Positions 1 through 6,253 of a stretch of 11,588 nt of DNA are shown one piece after another; the stretch's first letter is position 1, and every line of letters begins with the position of its first letter. Source of the DNA: Sphingomonadaceae bacterium. Lineage in GTDB: Bacteria > Pseudomonadota > Alphaproteobacteria > Sphingomonadales > Sphingomonadaceae. A program made the translations under genes and the position numbers. The notes below the pieces were generated by a model that had not been told where the DNA came from, did not search any database, and worked only from the letters and a program-made list of their open reading frames with translations. The stretch covers positions 1 to 11,588 of the forward strand of contig CANEVG010000078.1 in the NCBI GenBank assembly GCA_947442095.1, written 5' to 3'.

Positions 1-405
1 CGAGGCGACAAAGCCTGCCCCGACCGTCACTGTCCCTGTCGCGGTGATGGCAATGCCGTTGGGGTTGATGAGATAGACCTGACCGTTGCCAGTTATGCTG
101 CCAGCGATGGTAGAGCCGGCATTGCCGGTCACACGATTGAGGATCGCGGCTTTGGCATCGGGCTGCACAAAGCGGGCAGTGCTGCCCTGATCGAGCGAGA
201 ATGTGTCCCAATTGATCACGGCGCGACTGGAGGACTGGGTCACGGTGACATCGTTGCCGCTTGCAGCGATGGAGGCACTGCCTGCGACCACCGTTCCGTT
301 CCGTGGCAGTGTTGTCTGGGCGTGGGTTTGCGCGGTATGGGCAGCGCTGACCAGCGCGGTCGATGCGAGCAGCGCTCTGGTGCCGATGCGGAATGTGTGG
401 GCCAT
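1..405 (-). CDS. Filamentous haemagglutinin-type exoprotein (TpsA), N-terminal part
   Basis: This is the first 135 codons of a secreted two-partner exoprotein; the rest lies beyond the left edge of the window. The N-terminus has a basic start, a hydrophobic stretch (about residues 11-22) and an Ala-rich cleavage region near residue 30. It then runs into the TPS secretion domain, with ILNRVTG at residues 88-94 and GQVYLINPNGI at 108-118. The NPNG motif is the family hallmark, and this domain is what the partner transporter recognises. The ATG is preceded by AGGAC (411-415) at 6 nt spacing and begins 8 nt after the stop of the transporter gene, so the two are almost certainly one operon. The family usually forms a long beta-helix used in adhesion, contact-dependent inhibition or haemolysis; which one applies cannot be judged from this part. 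Confidence 0.9.
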   Translation of the reverse strand, partial: MAHTFRIGTRALLASTALVSAAHTAQTHAQTTLPRNGTVVAGSASIAASGNDVTVTQSSSRAVINWDTFSLDQGSTARFVQPDAKAAILNRVTGNAGSTIAGSITGNGQVYLINPNGIAITATGTVTVGAGFVAS

Positions 406-413
406 GATGCGTC

Positions 414-2159
414 CTAGAATGCAAAGGAGGCCGTCACGTTGACCCGATTGCCACCGCGCTTGCCCGAAATGTTGCTGAACTGACGTCCCGCTTCGATGCC
501 GATTGATGCAGAAGAGCGATGCAAACCGAGCAAAGCGGCGAGGTTGATCCGCCCGCCGATGCCAATGCCTGCAGCATTCAAGATGGGTCGCTCGACGGCA
601 GTTGCCTGCTCGATCCTGCCAACACCTCCTGCCGCGTAGGCGTAAGGCGAAAACGACATCGAGCGTTTTGCCGCGAGCGATGGCAGGATCAACTCGGCCC
701 GCATCGTGGCACCGCTGTCTACGTTGAAACTGCCGCTTTCAAACGAGGATACTGCAGCCGGACCATCAAGCGCGAACTGTTCGGACAGGAACAACGGCTT
801 GCCGAAGCTGGTTTGCGCCTTCATCTGGATGTCGTAGCCAAAACCCCGCGGCAAGCCCCCCGACCAACGCGCGTTCGCCTGCAGCGAGTTGAACGCATTG
901 GCCGCACCGAGGCGCGAAAAGGGTACGAGCCTTGTCGCAGTGCGACCAAGCAGCCCTTGCGAGAACGACAGATTGAGCGAGCGTGCAGCTCGGCCGGCTT
1001 GCTCGCGCCATGTCATGCCGATGCGAAGCGCGGCATAGCGGTCGCGGTTGAGCGTCGCGGCGAACTCGGGGGCCCGAGCGGATTGGGAAATCAGGTCGGC
1101 ACCGATCCGGATATCGATGGAGCCTTGCCGGGTTCGCGAAAGCGCCGCAGTGACTGCGAACTGCCCGCGCGCGAACGCACCCACCGTGCGCGGGACACCG
1201 GCGACACGGACGGGTTCGGTGCGCGCGATCAGGACTTCGCTGCCGAATACAATCCCGGTGCGCGTGATGGGAACGGAAATGCCGCCGCCCAGCAGGCCAA
1301 GGGTTGGTCGGCCAATGCCGTGGCGGGCAATGTCGAATTGCGAGCCGGCAAAGAGGTAGGTTTGCTCCCCCAAACCAAGCCCGTTGTTGATCACCAGATT
1401 GCCATTCCATTGCCACTGGCCGAGCGAACCGGGCAGACGATTGTCGGTACCGACATGGAGCTGAACGCGCTCGAGCTGTCCTTCGACCACAAGACGCACG
1501 CCGCCCGGTTTCAGGCCGGTGGCTATGGCGCTGCGCAGGCTCACTCCCGCAATCTCGCTCGCCAGCAAGAGGGCCCGTTCCAGTTTGGCCTCGGTCAAAT
1601 GTCTCCGCCCGATAAGGTGGGCGAAGCGGCGGCGCAGGAGAGGTTGGAGTGACCGCGGCACATGTGCAAGGTCCACCTCCTCGACATATCCGTCGACAAT
1701 GAGGATCTCGACCTTTTCGCCATCGGCCAAACGCTGCGGAGGCAGGATGGCACGGGCAAAGATATAGCCGCGCGCTGCATATTTGCGTTCAAGGCTGCGG
1801 GTCGCGGCCATCAGCTGGCGCAAGGTCACTCGCTTGTGGGCAATCTCGCCAAGAAAGGCTCTGTTCGCCGTTTCCATCTCGGGAAAGGCACCACCAATCC
1901 GCGCTTCGCCGGCGTCAAACGATTGGCCCCAGACTGGTTTGTCGTCAGTTTCGCCGTTAACCTCGTTTGTGGTTGCAACACCATCGGCCAACGGCGCTGG
2001 CCGAGCGGGCGAAGTCTCGCGCGGCAGAACCTGGCTCGGGACGACGTTCTGGCCGAACGCCGGCACGGCTAAACCCGCCAAACCAGACGTCAGCAATGGT
2101 GCAACCAGAGCGAACCGGTGACCGTCCGACCATCTTACCACCGGTTGATTGCAAAACAT
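414..2159 (-). CDS. Two-partner secretion outer-membrane transporter, ShlB/FhaC/HecB family (TpsB)
   Basis: This 581-residue protein is the normal length for a TpsB, an outer-membrane 16-strand barrel that exports the exoprotein encoded immediately downstream. Residues 15-37 form a signal peptide ending in AFGQ. Residues about 85-158 are the first POTRA domain, with the family signature around YAARGYIFARAILPPQRL (127-144) and a following VDGYVEEV. A second POTRA runs to about residue 228 and the barrel fills the rest, ending in the outer-membrane-type terminal Phe. The start ATG has AAGGG (2167-2171) 7 nt upstream. One oddity is that the loop that normally carries the VRG(F/Y) motif reads GPAAVSSF, with VSSF at residues 470-473 (741-752), so the conserved Arg is absent. 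The barrel is otherwise intact, so the gene looks functional or belongs to a divergent subgroup. Confidence 0.93.
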   Translation of the reverse strand: MFCNQPVVRWSDGHRFALVAPLLTSGLAGLAVPAFGQNVVPSQVLPRETSPARPAPLADGVATTNEVNGETDDKPVWGQSFDAGEARIGGAFPEMETANRAFLGEIAHKRVTLRQLMAATRSLERKYAARGYIFARAILPPQRLADGEKVEILIVDGYVEEVDLAHVPRSLQPLLRRRFAHLIGRRHLTEAKLERALLLASEIAGVSLRSAIATGLKPGGVRLVVEGQLERVQLHVGTDNRLPGSLGQWQWNGNLVINNGLGLGEQTYLFAGSQFDIARHGIGRPTLGLLGGGISVPITRTGIVFGSEVLIARTEPVRVAGVPRTVGAFARGQFAVTAALSRTRQGSIDIRIGADLISQSARAPEFAATLNRDRYAALRIGMTWREQAGRAARSLNLSFSQGLLGRTATRLVPFSRLGAANAFNSLQANARWSGGLPRGFGYDIQMKAQTSFGKPLFLSEQFALDGPAAVSSFESGSFNVDSGATMRAELILPSLAAKRSMSFSPYAYAAGGVGRIEQATAVERPILNAAGIGIGGRINLAALLGLHRSSASIGIEAGRQFSNISGKRGGNRVNVTASFAF

Positions 2160-2173
2160 AAGGACACCCTTAA

Positions 2174-2216
2174 CCTAAATTGTTTACCACCGTTAAGTCG
2201 CCGCAATTTAAGGCGA
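2174..2216 (-). promoter_or_regulatory. Inverted repeats in the leader of the two-partner secretion operon
   Basis: Two overlapping symmetrical elements lie between the candidate promoter and the TpsB start. CCTAAATTG (2174-2182) is mirrored by CAATTTAAGG (2204-2213) with one extra base. TCGCC (2198-2202) pairs with GGCGA (2212-2216) around a 9-nt loop. On the plus strand the second hairpin is followed by a T run and resembles a terminator, but no plus-strand gene precedes it. It could be an operator or an mRNA leader structure; no regulator is identified. Confidence 0.3.
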
Positions 2217-2244
2217 TCTTTTTCAAAAATAGATGCGAGTACGT

Positions 2245-2273
2245 AGTATCTTGCCGTGTAGAATTACGTCCAA
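2245..2273 (-). promoter_or_regulatory. Candidate housekeeping promoter of the two-partner secretion operon
   Basis: On the minus strand TTGGAC (2268-2273) and GATACT (2245-2250) are separated by exactly 17 nt. They give partial matches to the sigma-70 -35 and -10 boxes. The site lies in the 250-nt gap between the bufferin operon and the TpsB gene and would leave a leader of about 75 nt. This is pattern matching only. Confidence 0.3.
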
Positions 2274-2410
2274 CCTTCTGGATCCTGCACATTCGTGTGG
2301 TTGTACGGCTTGAGGACTGTGCTCCCGTGTAGAGGGTGGGCCCAACACTGATGCCAGCGCTCTGCGCTCGAGGCTTAGACGGCCCTCGGACAGCAGGCGG
2401 TCTTGATGCT

Positions 2411-3163
2411 TCACAAGAGCCGCGACCTGACCGTCGCAACCATCTCTTCGACCAGCCAGCGGCCAAGCAAAGCGCCCGCAGTAATCACAGCGGCTTCTTC
2501 GCCCAGCATTGCGGCAAGGCGTTCACAGATCGTAGCGAAGCCTTCACCCGTTGCTGACCAGGCCAAGACGTCGCGCTCGTATGCGTCGGCGCGGCGGAAG
2601 ACGGGTTCCAACCCCTGCCGCCAGACTAGCAGCGCGGTGCCCTGCTCGACGGCTTCGGCTGGCGGCGGGTTTTCGCCGGTCGCCAGTGCCTGCCAGATCA
2701 CATCGGCATTGGTCGCAATCGGCATCACGAGCAGTGAGGGCACGGGGTGGATGACCGCGGTTTCCCAATCGGCCACTGCCAGCCTCTCGGGCCGCAGCGC
2801 CTCGGCGTCGGAGCCAACGAACACCTGCCCCACAGTCCAGTCGATGAACGCGAGTTCGGCGACTTCGGGATCATCGGGATAGAGTCCGTCGATGAAAGCC
2901 GTGAAGTCCTCGCCATAGGCATCCAGCGTCCAGCTGCTCGGCGGGCGTGCATCGATATACCGGGCTGCGGCTACCTCGAACGCCTCGTTGCCCAGCCACA
3001 GCGCCAGGCGCTGGAATGTCTCGGCAAGGCTGGAGACCAGTGCGATGCGGTAGTTGTTCTGATAGACGGCAGTGCCGTGGCCGCCCCCGAGCGCTTCGGC
3101 TGCGGCGTCCTCGCTGGTCACGAGCCAATCGCGGAAGGTGCGCTGCATCGCCAGCAGGGTCAT
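2411..3163 (-). CDS. bufC: BufC/HvfC-type bufferin modification partner (DUF2063)
   Basis: This 250-residue cytoplasmic protein has the DUF2063 N-terminal domain: an opening QRTFRDWL (7-14), then VYQNNYRIAL (about 33-42), SLAETF, a WLG motif, and SWTLDAYGEDF followed by YPDDPEVAELAFIDW near residue 110. Proteins of this family partner the DUF692 maturase and are thought to recognise and present the precursor peptide. The start codon overlaps the stop of bufB (ATGA, 3160-3163), which implies translational coupling and fixed stoichiometry. No clear terminator follows the gene. The C-terminal half, about residues 120-250, is less conserved and matches the variable second domain of the family. 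Confidence 0.93.
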   Translation of the reverse strand: MTLLAMQRTFRDWLVTSEDAAAEALGGGHGTAVYQNNYRIALVSSLAETFQRLALWLGNEAFEVAAARYIDARPPSSWTLDAYGEDFTAFIDGLYPDDPEVAELAFIDWTVGQVFVGSDAEALRPERLAVADWETAVIHPVPSLLVMPIATNADVIWQALATGENPPPAEAVEQGTALLVWRQGLEPVFRRADAYERDVLAWSATGEGFATICERLAAMLGEEAAVITAGALLGRWLVEEMVATVRSRLL

Positions 3164-3993
3164 GCCGCGATCCTCTCGCCCGCTGCTTCGGCGCTGATGC
3201 CGCGCGCCACTTCGAGTTCGTCGCAGAGCTCTGCCAACTCGGGAATGTTGTCGTCGCGCTCGATCATCGTCGGCACGGGTCCAGCAAGCGTCATCGCGGT
3301 GCGGTAGAGCGCCCAGACTTGGGGCGGCACGGGCTGATCATGCGTGTCGATCAGCAGATGCTCGCCCTGAACGTGGCCGGCAAGGTGGATCTGACCGACC
3401 GATCCCATCGGGATGCCCGCGAGATAGTCCGCCGCCAAAAACCCGTGGTTCACTGCGCTGACGTGGATATTGTTGACATCGAGCAGCAGGCCGCAACCCG
3501 TTCGCCGGGTCATTTCGGCGAGAAATTCCCATTCCATCATCGCGCCGGGAAAAGCGATGTAGCTCGAAGGATTCTCAAGCAGCATGCGGCGGCCGAGGGT
3601 TTCTTGGGCGAGGTCGATATTGCGGCAGACCACATCCAGCGCTTCCTCGGTATAGGGCAGCGGCAGCAGGTCATGCGAATTGAACTGGTCGATCCGGGTC
3701 CAGCACAAGTGGTCCGAAACCACGGCGGGCTGCATGATATCGACGAGGCGTCTGAGCTCGATGAGATAGGCATCGCTGAGGCCATCGGCCGAGCCGATCG
3801 ACATCGAAACGCCGTGGAGGGCAAGGCTGTAGTTCGACCTCGCTTTCAGCAGCGTATCGAGCGGCTTGCCGCCCGCGATCATGAAGTTTTCCGAGATCAC
3901 CTCGATGAAATCAACTGGCGCGGTGCCGTCGATGTAGGACCGGTAGTGGGGCCGGCGCATGCCGAGGCCAAATCCGGTGAGGTACTGTGTCAT
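3160..3993 (-). CDS. bufB: BufB-type bufferin maturase, MNIO family (DUF692)
   Basis: A 277-residue TIM-barrel multinuclear non-heme iron oxidase. Members of this family use iron and O2 to rework cysteines of small peptides; in bufferins the product is a thiooxazole that binds copper. All family motifs are present: GFGLGMR (7-13), EVISEN (31-36), HGVSMSIG (60-67), SDHLCW (93-98), LLPLPYTEEAL (109-119), LENPSSY (139-145), GCGLLLDVNN (166-175), NHGF (182-185), LAGH (204-207), IDTHDQPV (215-222) and ERDDNIPE (245-252). The His, Glu, Asp and Asn residues expected at the metal site are therefore intact. The gene lies 102 nt after bufA2 across a large inverted repeat and overlaps bufC by 4 nt. It is the only maturase in the window, although two bufferin precursors are present. 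Confidence 0.95.
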   Translation of the reverse strand: MTQYLTGFGLGMRRPHYRSYIDGTAPVDFIEVISENFMIAGGKPLDTLLKARSNYSLALHGVSMSIGSADGLSDAYLIELRRLVDIMQPAVVSDHLCWTRIDQFNSHDLLPLPYTEEALDVVCRNIDLAQETLGRRMLLENPSSYIAFPGAMMEWEFLAEMTRRTGCGLLLDVNNIHVSAVNHGFLAADYLAGIPMGSVGQIHLAGHVQGEHLLIDTHDQPVPPQVWALYRTAMTLAGPVPTMIERDDNIPELAELCDELEVARGISAEAAGERIAA

Positions 3994-4014
3994 GAGGTGG
4001 TCCGTGAAAGAAGG

Positions 4015-4075
4015 CCGGGGCTCCGCGCGCGCCGGGGGACTTAGCGCGTTTTGAGGGGCAGGGCTGGAGCCCCGG
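4015..4075 (-). repeat. Perfect 10-bp inverted repeat between bufA2 and bufB
   Basis: CCGGGGCTCC (4015-4024) and GGAGCCCCGG (4066-4075) are exact reverse complements separated by 41 nt. They fill much of the 102-nt gap after the precursor gene. No T tract follows on the minus strand, so it is not a simple terminator. A plausible role is partial attenuation or 3' end protection of bufA2 mRNA, giving more precursor than maturase. This is inference from position. Confidence 0.6.
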
Positions 4076-4095
4076 TCAGGTGGGCTTGGTAGCCT

Positions 4096-4365
4096 TTACT
4101 TGGGTTCGGTCAGGCTGCCGCCCTGGGCAGCGCAAGCCTTTTTGGTCAAAGCCTTGAAGCCCTGACCCTTGCATTCGTTCTGGCCCTTGCAGCTGTGCGT
4201 ACCAGCGGCGCAATCCGAGCTGCCCTTGCAGGTGTTCACGCCGTAGCAGTGCACAACTTCGGCAGCGTTGCCCTTGGCAATCGCCGGGGTGGGGAGGGCC
4301 GCGATGGCGGCGGCGAGGAGGGCAGCGTTGGTGGCAATGGCTAAGCCGGTCTTGAAGTTGGTCAT
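4096..4365 (-). CDS. bufA2: BufA2-type periplasmic bufferin precursor, six cysteines
   Basis: An 89-residue peptide precursor. Residues 1-30 are a Sec-type signal peptide ending in PAIA, leaving a mature peptide of about 59 residues. Six cysteines are present at 40, 46, 52, 59, 65 and 78, in the pattern HCYGVNTCKG, DCAAG, SCKGQNECKGQG, ACAAQGG. Closely repeated CKG units are typical of the six-Cys bufferin class. In the known system the maturase converts some cysteines to copper-binding groups before export. The ATG has GGAG (4373-4376) 7 nt upstream. A SigF-type promoter element lies 47 nt ahead of the start (4413-4438). It is the first gene of the bufA2-bufB-bufC operon, the usual order. 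Confidence 0.9.
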   Translation of the reverse strand: MTNFKTGLAIATNAALLAAAIAALPTPAIAKGNAAEVVHCYGVNTCKGSSDCAAGTHSCKGQNECKGQGFKALTKKACAAQGGSLTEPK

Positions 4366-4412
4366 GGGTCGTCTCCGATAAAATCTGGGTGCGCCGTGGT
4401 GGCAGAGGTGTA

Positions 4413-4438
4413 TTCGGCGGCGTTCACAGCGAGGTTAC
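4413..4438 (-). promoter_or_regulatory. SigF-type ECF promoter of the bufA2BC operon
   Basis: Read on the minus strand, GTAACC (4433-4438), 16 nt, then CGAA (4413-4416). This is identical in both blocks and in spacing to the element ahead of bufA1 (5131-5156). As I recall, it is the motif reported for Caulobacter SigF. It ends 47 nt before the bufA2 start. A matching sigma factor and anti-sigma factor are encoded in the same window. Confidence 0.85.
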
Positions 4439-4468
4439 AGCACGCCAAACTTTTTTCGTGTGTCCGCT

Positions 4469-5100
4469 TCAGCCCAGTTTCGCGCCGAACCAGGTCGCGA
4501 TCTCGATGTCCTGCACGGCAAGGCCGGTGAGGTCGGCGATCATGATATCACCAGCCCTGCGGGCGATAACGACATCGCCACCCAGCACTTTGCCAAGCGC
4601 CGCGACGCGGTTCTGCGCAAGGGCCCCGGCGTTCACGGCCTTGCCGGAATCACTGAACGACGCGCATTGACGGATATCATCGCACAGCACGTGTGCCGCC
4701 CAGGCGAAAAGTTTCACCTGCAGCTCCTGCATCTCCGGCCAATCTGCGCCGAGCACGACAATGTGCGTTCCGCGCCTCACCGCCTCGGCGGCAAACAGTG
4801 GTTTGGCCGCAGGCGTTGCCGTTATCACAACATCGGAGGCGCCGAGCAGATCCCCGACCGAGTGCACAACATCGGCACCGCACACCGCGGCTGCTTAGCA
4901 GGTGCGGGCCGGGTCGCGCCCAACCATCAGCAAGCGCCCGCCAGACAGGACTTCGCGCGTCCTTTTCCGGAGTGAGCTGCGCCTGCAAGCCCGACCTGAC
5001 GATGCCGACGACCATATCTTCCCTGGACGAAAGGCATTGCGGCGCGCCGGTTCGCGCCTCGAGCAGCATGATCGCACCATTCGCAATTCGCGCTAGGCAG
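4469..5100 (-). pseudogene. Ornithine cyclodeaminase / mu-crystallin family pseudogene
   Basis: Remnant of an NAD-dependent cyclodeaminase-type enzyme. The last 138 codons read cleanly, with DVVITATPAAKPLF, VVLGADWPEMQEL and a C-terminal LTGLAVQDIEIATWFGAKLG block as in the family. Upstream the reading is broken. An in-frame TAA (4895-4897) interrupts the frame between GRDPARTC and AAAVCGADVV. The earlier part, with NGAIMLLEARTGAP and VGIVRSGLQAQL (about 4975-5075), lies in another frame, so there is at least one frameshift. The Rossmann GxGxxG appears as GIVRSG, with a Gly lost, and the segment normally between those two motifs is missing. No credible N-terminus exists beyond about 5100. The remnant sits between the two divergent bufferin promoters and is unlikely to make a working enzyme. 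Confidence 0.85.
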
Positions 5101-5130
5101 GCCAATCGCAATAAAGATGCTGCTTCTCGT

Positions 5131-5156
5131 GTAACCCCCCGATGCGAAGCTGCGAA
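5131..5156 (+). promoter_or_regulatory. SigF-type ECF promoter of the bufA1-doxX operon
   Basis: GTAACC (5131-5136), 16 nt, then CGAA (5153-5156). This is the same element as at 4413-4438 but on the opposite strand, so the two bufferin operons diverge from a pair of matching promoters about 0.7 kb apart. The leader to bufA1 is about 120 nt and contains a weak inverted repeat AGGGCC (5193-5198) / GGCCCT (5223-5228). Confidence 0.85.
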
Positions 5157-5281
5157 CCGGTCAATGTGGTCGGCGCGAACATTTCCGGACACAGGGCCAG
5201 AACGCCTCAAGACGCATAACCCGGCCCTCCTGGTCTTTTACCAACCCCATGTTTTTCATCTCAGTCACAAAGGAATTTTCC

Positions 5282-5554
5282 ATGAAGATTGCTGCAACCG
5301 CTTTCGCCGCTTCGATCGCTCTCGGCCTTGTTGCCGGTGCTGCCCACGCCGCCGACAGCAAGCCCGCCATGGAAAAGTGCTACGGCGTCGCCAAGGCCGG
5401 CAAGAACGACTGCGCAGCAGGCCCGGGCACCAGCTGCGCCGGCACCTCGAAGACCGACTACCAAGGCAACGCCTGGACGCTGGTCAAGGCCGGCACCTGC
5501 ACCTCGATCAAGACCCCCAAGGGCAACGGTTCGCTGACTGCCAAGGCGCACTGA
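5282..5554 (+). CDS. bufA1: BufA1-type periplasmic bufferin precursor, four cysteines (DUF2282)
   Basis: A 90-residue precursor. Residues 1-24 are a signal peptide ending in GAAHA or HAA. The mature part carries four cysteines at 33, 44, 52 and 73 in the DUF2282 pattern EKCYGVAKAGKNDCAAG, SCAG, AGTC. The KCYG-x-AKAGKNDCAAG block is the signature of the four-Cys bufferin class and of gold-induced gigP-like proteins. I chose the ATG at 5282 over an upstream in-frame ATG at 5249 because it has AAGGA (5270-5274) 7 nt ahead and gives a clean signal peptide. No bufB or bufC follows; instead a DoxX gene comes next, after a 13-bp hairpin. Maturation would therefore need the maturase of the divergent operon or one elsewhere. 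The promoter is SigF-type (5131-5156). Confidence 0.93.
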   Translation: MKIAATAFAASIALGLVAGAAHAADSKPAMEKCYGVAKAGKNDCAAGPGTSCAGTSKTDYQGNAWTLVKAGTCTSIKTPKGNGSLTAKAH

Positions 5555-5574
5555 TCGCCGAAGTGAAAGACCTT

Positions 5575-5611
5575 AGGCCATTTCCCGGGAAAGTTGCGCC
5601 GGGAATGGCCT
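5575..5611 (+). repeat. Strong intra-operon hairpin between bufA1 and the DoxX gene
   Basis: AGGCCATT (5575-5582) pairs with AATGGCCT (5604-5611). After one bulged T, CCCGG (5584-5588) pairs with CCGGG (5599-5603), leaving a 10-nt loop. No T run follows, so it is more likely a transcript-stabilising or partial-termination structure than a full terminator. It would favour high precursor expression over DoxX. A parallel inverted repeat follows bufA2. Confidence 0.7.
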
Positions 5612-5632
5612 GGTCCATCGAAGGTTTTCCGC

Positions 5633-6073
5633 ATGACCGCACTCGTTTCCATCTATAGCCGGCTCGGCGATCTGGCCGCCCGACTTCTGCCGGAAAGCCT
5701 GCTGCTGCTGGTGGCACGGCTCGGCATCGCGTCTGTGTTCTTCCAGTCGGCCCGAACCAAGGTCGAAGGCTGGCTGACCATCACCGACGGCACCCGGTAT
5801 CTCTTCGAGAACGATTACAAGTTGCCATTTGTTTCGCCGGAAATCGCCGCCCCCATGGCGACATATTCTGAGCACCTCTTCCCGATCCTGCTCGTTCTGG
5901 GATTTGGCACCCGTTTTGCCGCACTGGCGCTGCTAGGCATGACCACGGTGATCGAGGTATTCGTCTATCCTGATGCCTGGCCGACCCACTTGAGCTGGGT
6001 AGCGATTCTGCTGCCGCTCATCGCCAAGGGCGGTGGAGCGCTCTCGCTCGACCGTCTGCTGCAGCGGGGCTGA
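5633..6073 (+). CDS. DoxX-family integral membrane protein of the bufferin operon
   Basis: A 146-residue inner-membrane protein with four predicted helices (about residues 20-40, 75-95, 98-112 and 118-135). DoxX-type features include ARLGIASVFFQSARTKVEG near residues 28-46, HLFPILLVLGFGTRF, and a C-terminal WVAILLPLIAKGGGALSLDRLL. DoxX proteins occur regularly in bufferin, gig and hvf operons (bufD, gigT or HvfX-type), where they are suspected to act in redox or transport steps around the peptide; the exact role is not known. The ATG at 5633 has GAAGG (5620-5624) 8 nt upstream. A longer in-frame start at 5594 would fall inside the hairpin and is less likely. A strong terminator closes the operon. 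Confidence 0.88.
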   Translation: MTALVSIYSRLGDLAARLLPESLLLLVARLGIASVFFQSARTKVEGWLTITDGTRYLFENDYKLPFVSPEIAAPMATYSEHLFPILLVLGFGTRFAALALLGMTTVIEVFVYPDAWPTHLSWVAILLPLIAKGGGALSLDRLLQRG

Positions 6074-6100
6074 CCCCGCGCCGCCAGATCCGCGCAGCAA

Positions 6101-6139
6101 CCGGCCCGCCTCCACCCCTGGACGCGGGCCGGACTTTTT
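6101..6139 (+). terminator. Rho-independent terminator after bufA1-doxX
   Basis: CCGGCCCGC (6101-6109) pairs perfectly with GCGGGCCGG (6124-6132). An inner TCCA/TGGA pair closes a CCCC loop. The stem is followed by AC and six T residues (6134-6139). This is a textbook terminator. It separates the bufferin operon from nrsF, so nrsF must use its own promoter or readthrough. Confidence 0.92.
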
Positions 6140-6241
6140 TGATCGGATCACATTCAAGGACAGCTTGCTTTGAAACGCCCAGCCAACCAGATCAGACTGA
6201 CCGGATCAGGGCGGGCCGCATAAGTGACCCTGCTGCAAATC

Positions 6242-6246
6242 GGAGG
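6242..6246 (+). promoter_or_regulatory. Ribosome binding site fixing the nrsF start
   Basis: GGAGG lies 7 nt ahead of the ATG at 6254. A GTG at 6224 has no such site, and the ATG at 6248 is only 1 nt away, so 6254 is the preferred start. Between the terminator and this site, TTGAAA (6170-6175) and CAGACT (6193-6198) with 17-nt spacing are a weak promoter candidate. No SigF-type element is present here. Confidence 0.6.
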
Positions 6247-6253
6247 AATGCCC

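Noticed and set aside
519..1652. Long plus-strand open frame of 377 codons
   Set aside because: It lies entirely antisense to the well-supported TpsB gene, has no recognisable domain, and its composition is that of a GC-rich shadow frame.
2356..2368. AGCGC/GCGCT mini-hairpin as terminator of the bufferin operon
   Set aside because: Five-base stem with no T run on the minus strand; too weak to call.
2947..4044. Long plus-strand open frame of 365 codons
   Set aside because: It is antisense to bufB and bufC, whose motifs are unmistakable; the plus-frame product is rich in Arg and shows no family features.
5193..5228. AGGGCC/GGCCCT inverted repeat as a riboswitch or attenuator before bufA1
   Set aside because: Only a six-base stem with a 24-nt loop, and no alternative pairing or leader peptide was visible.
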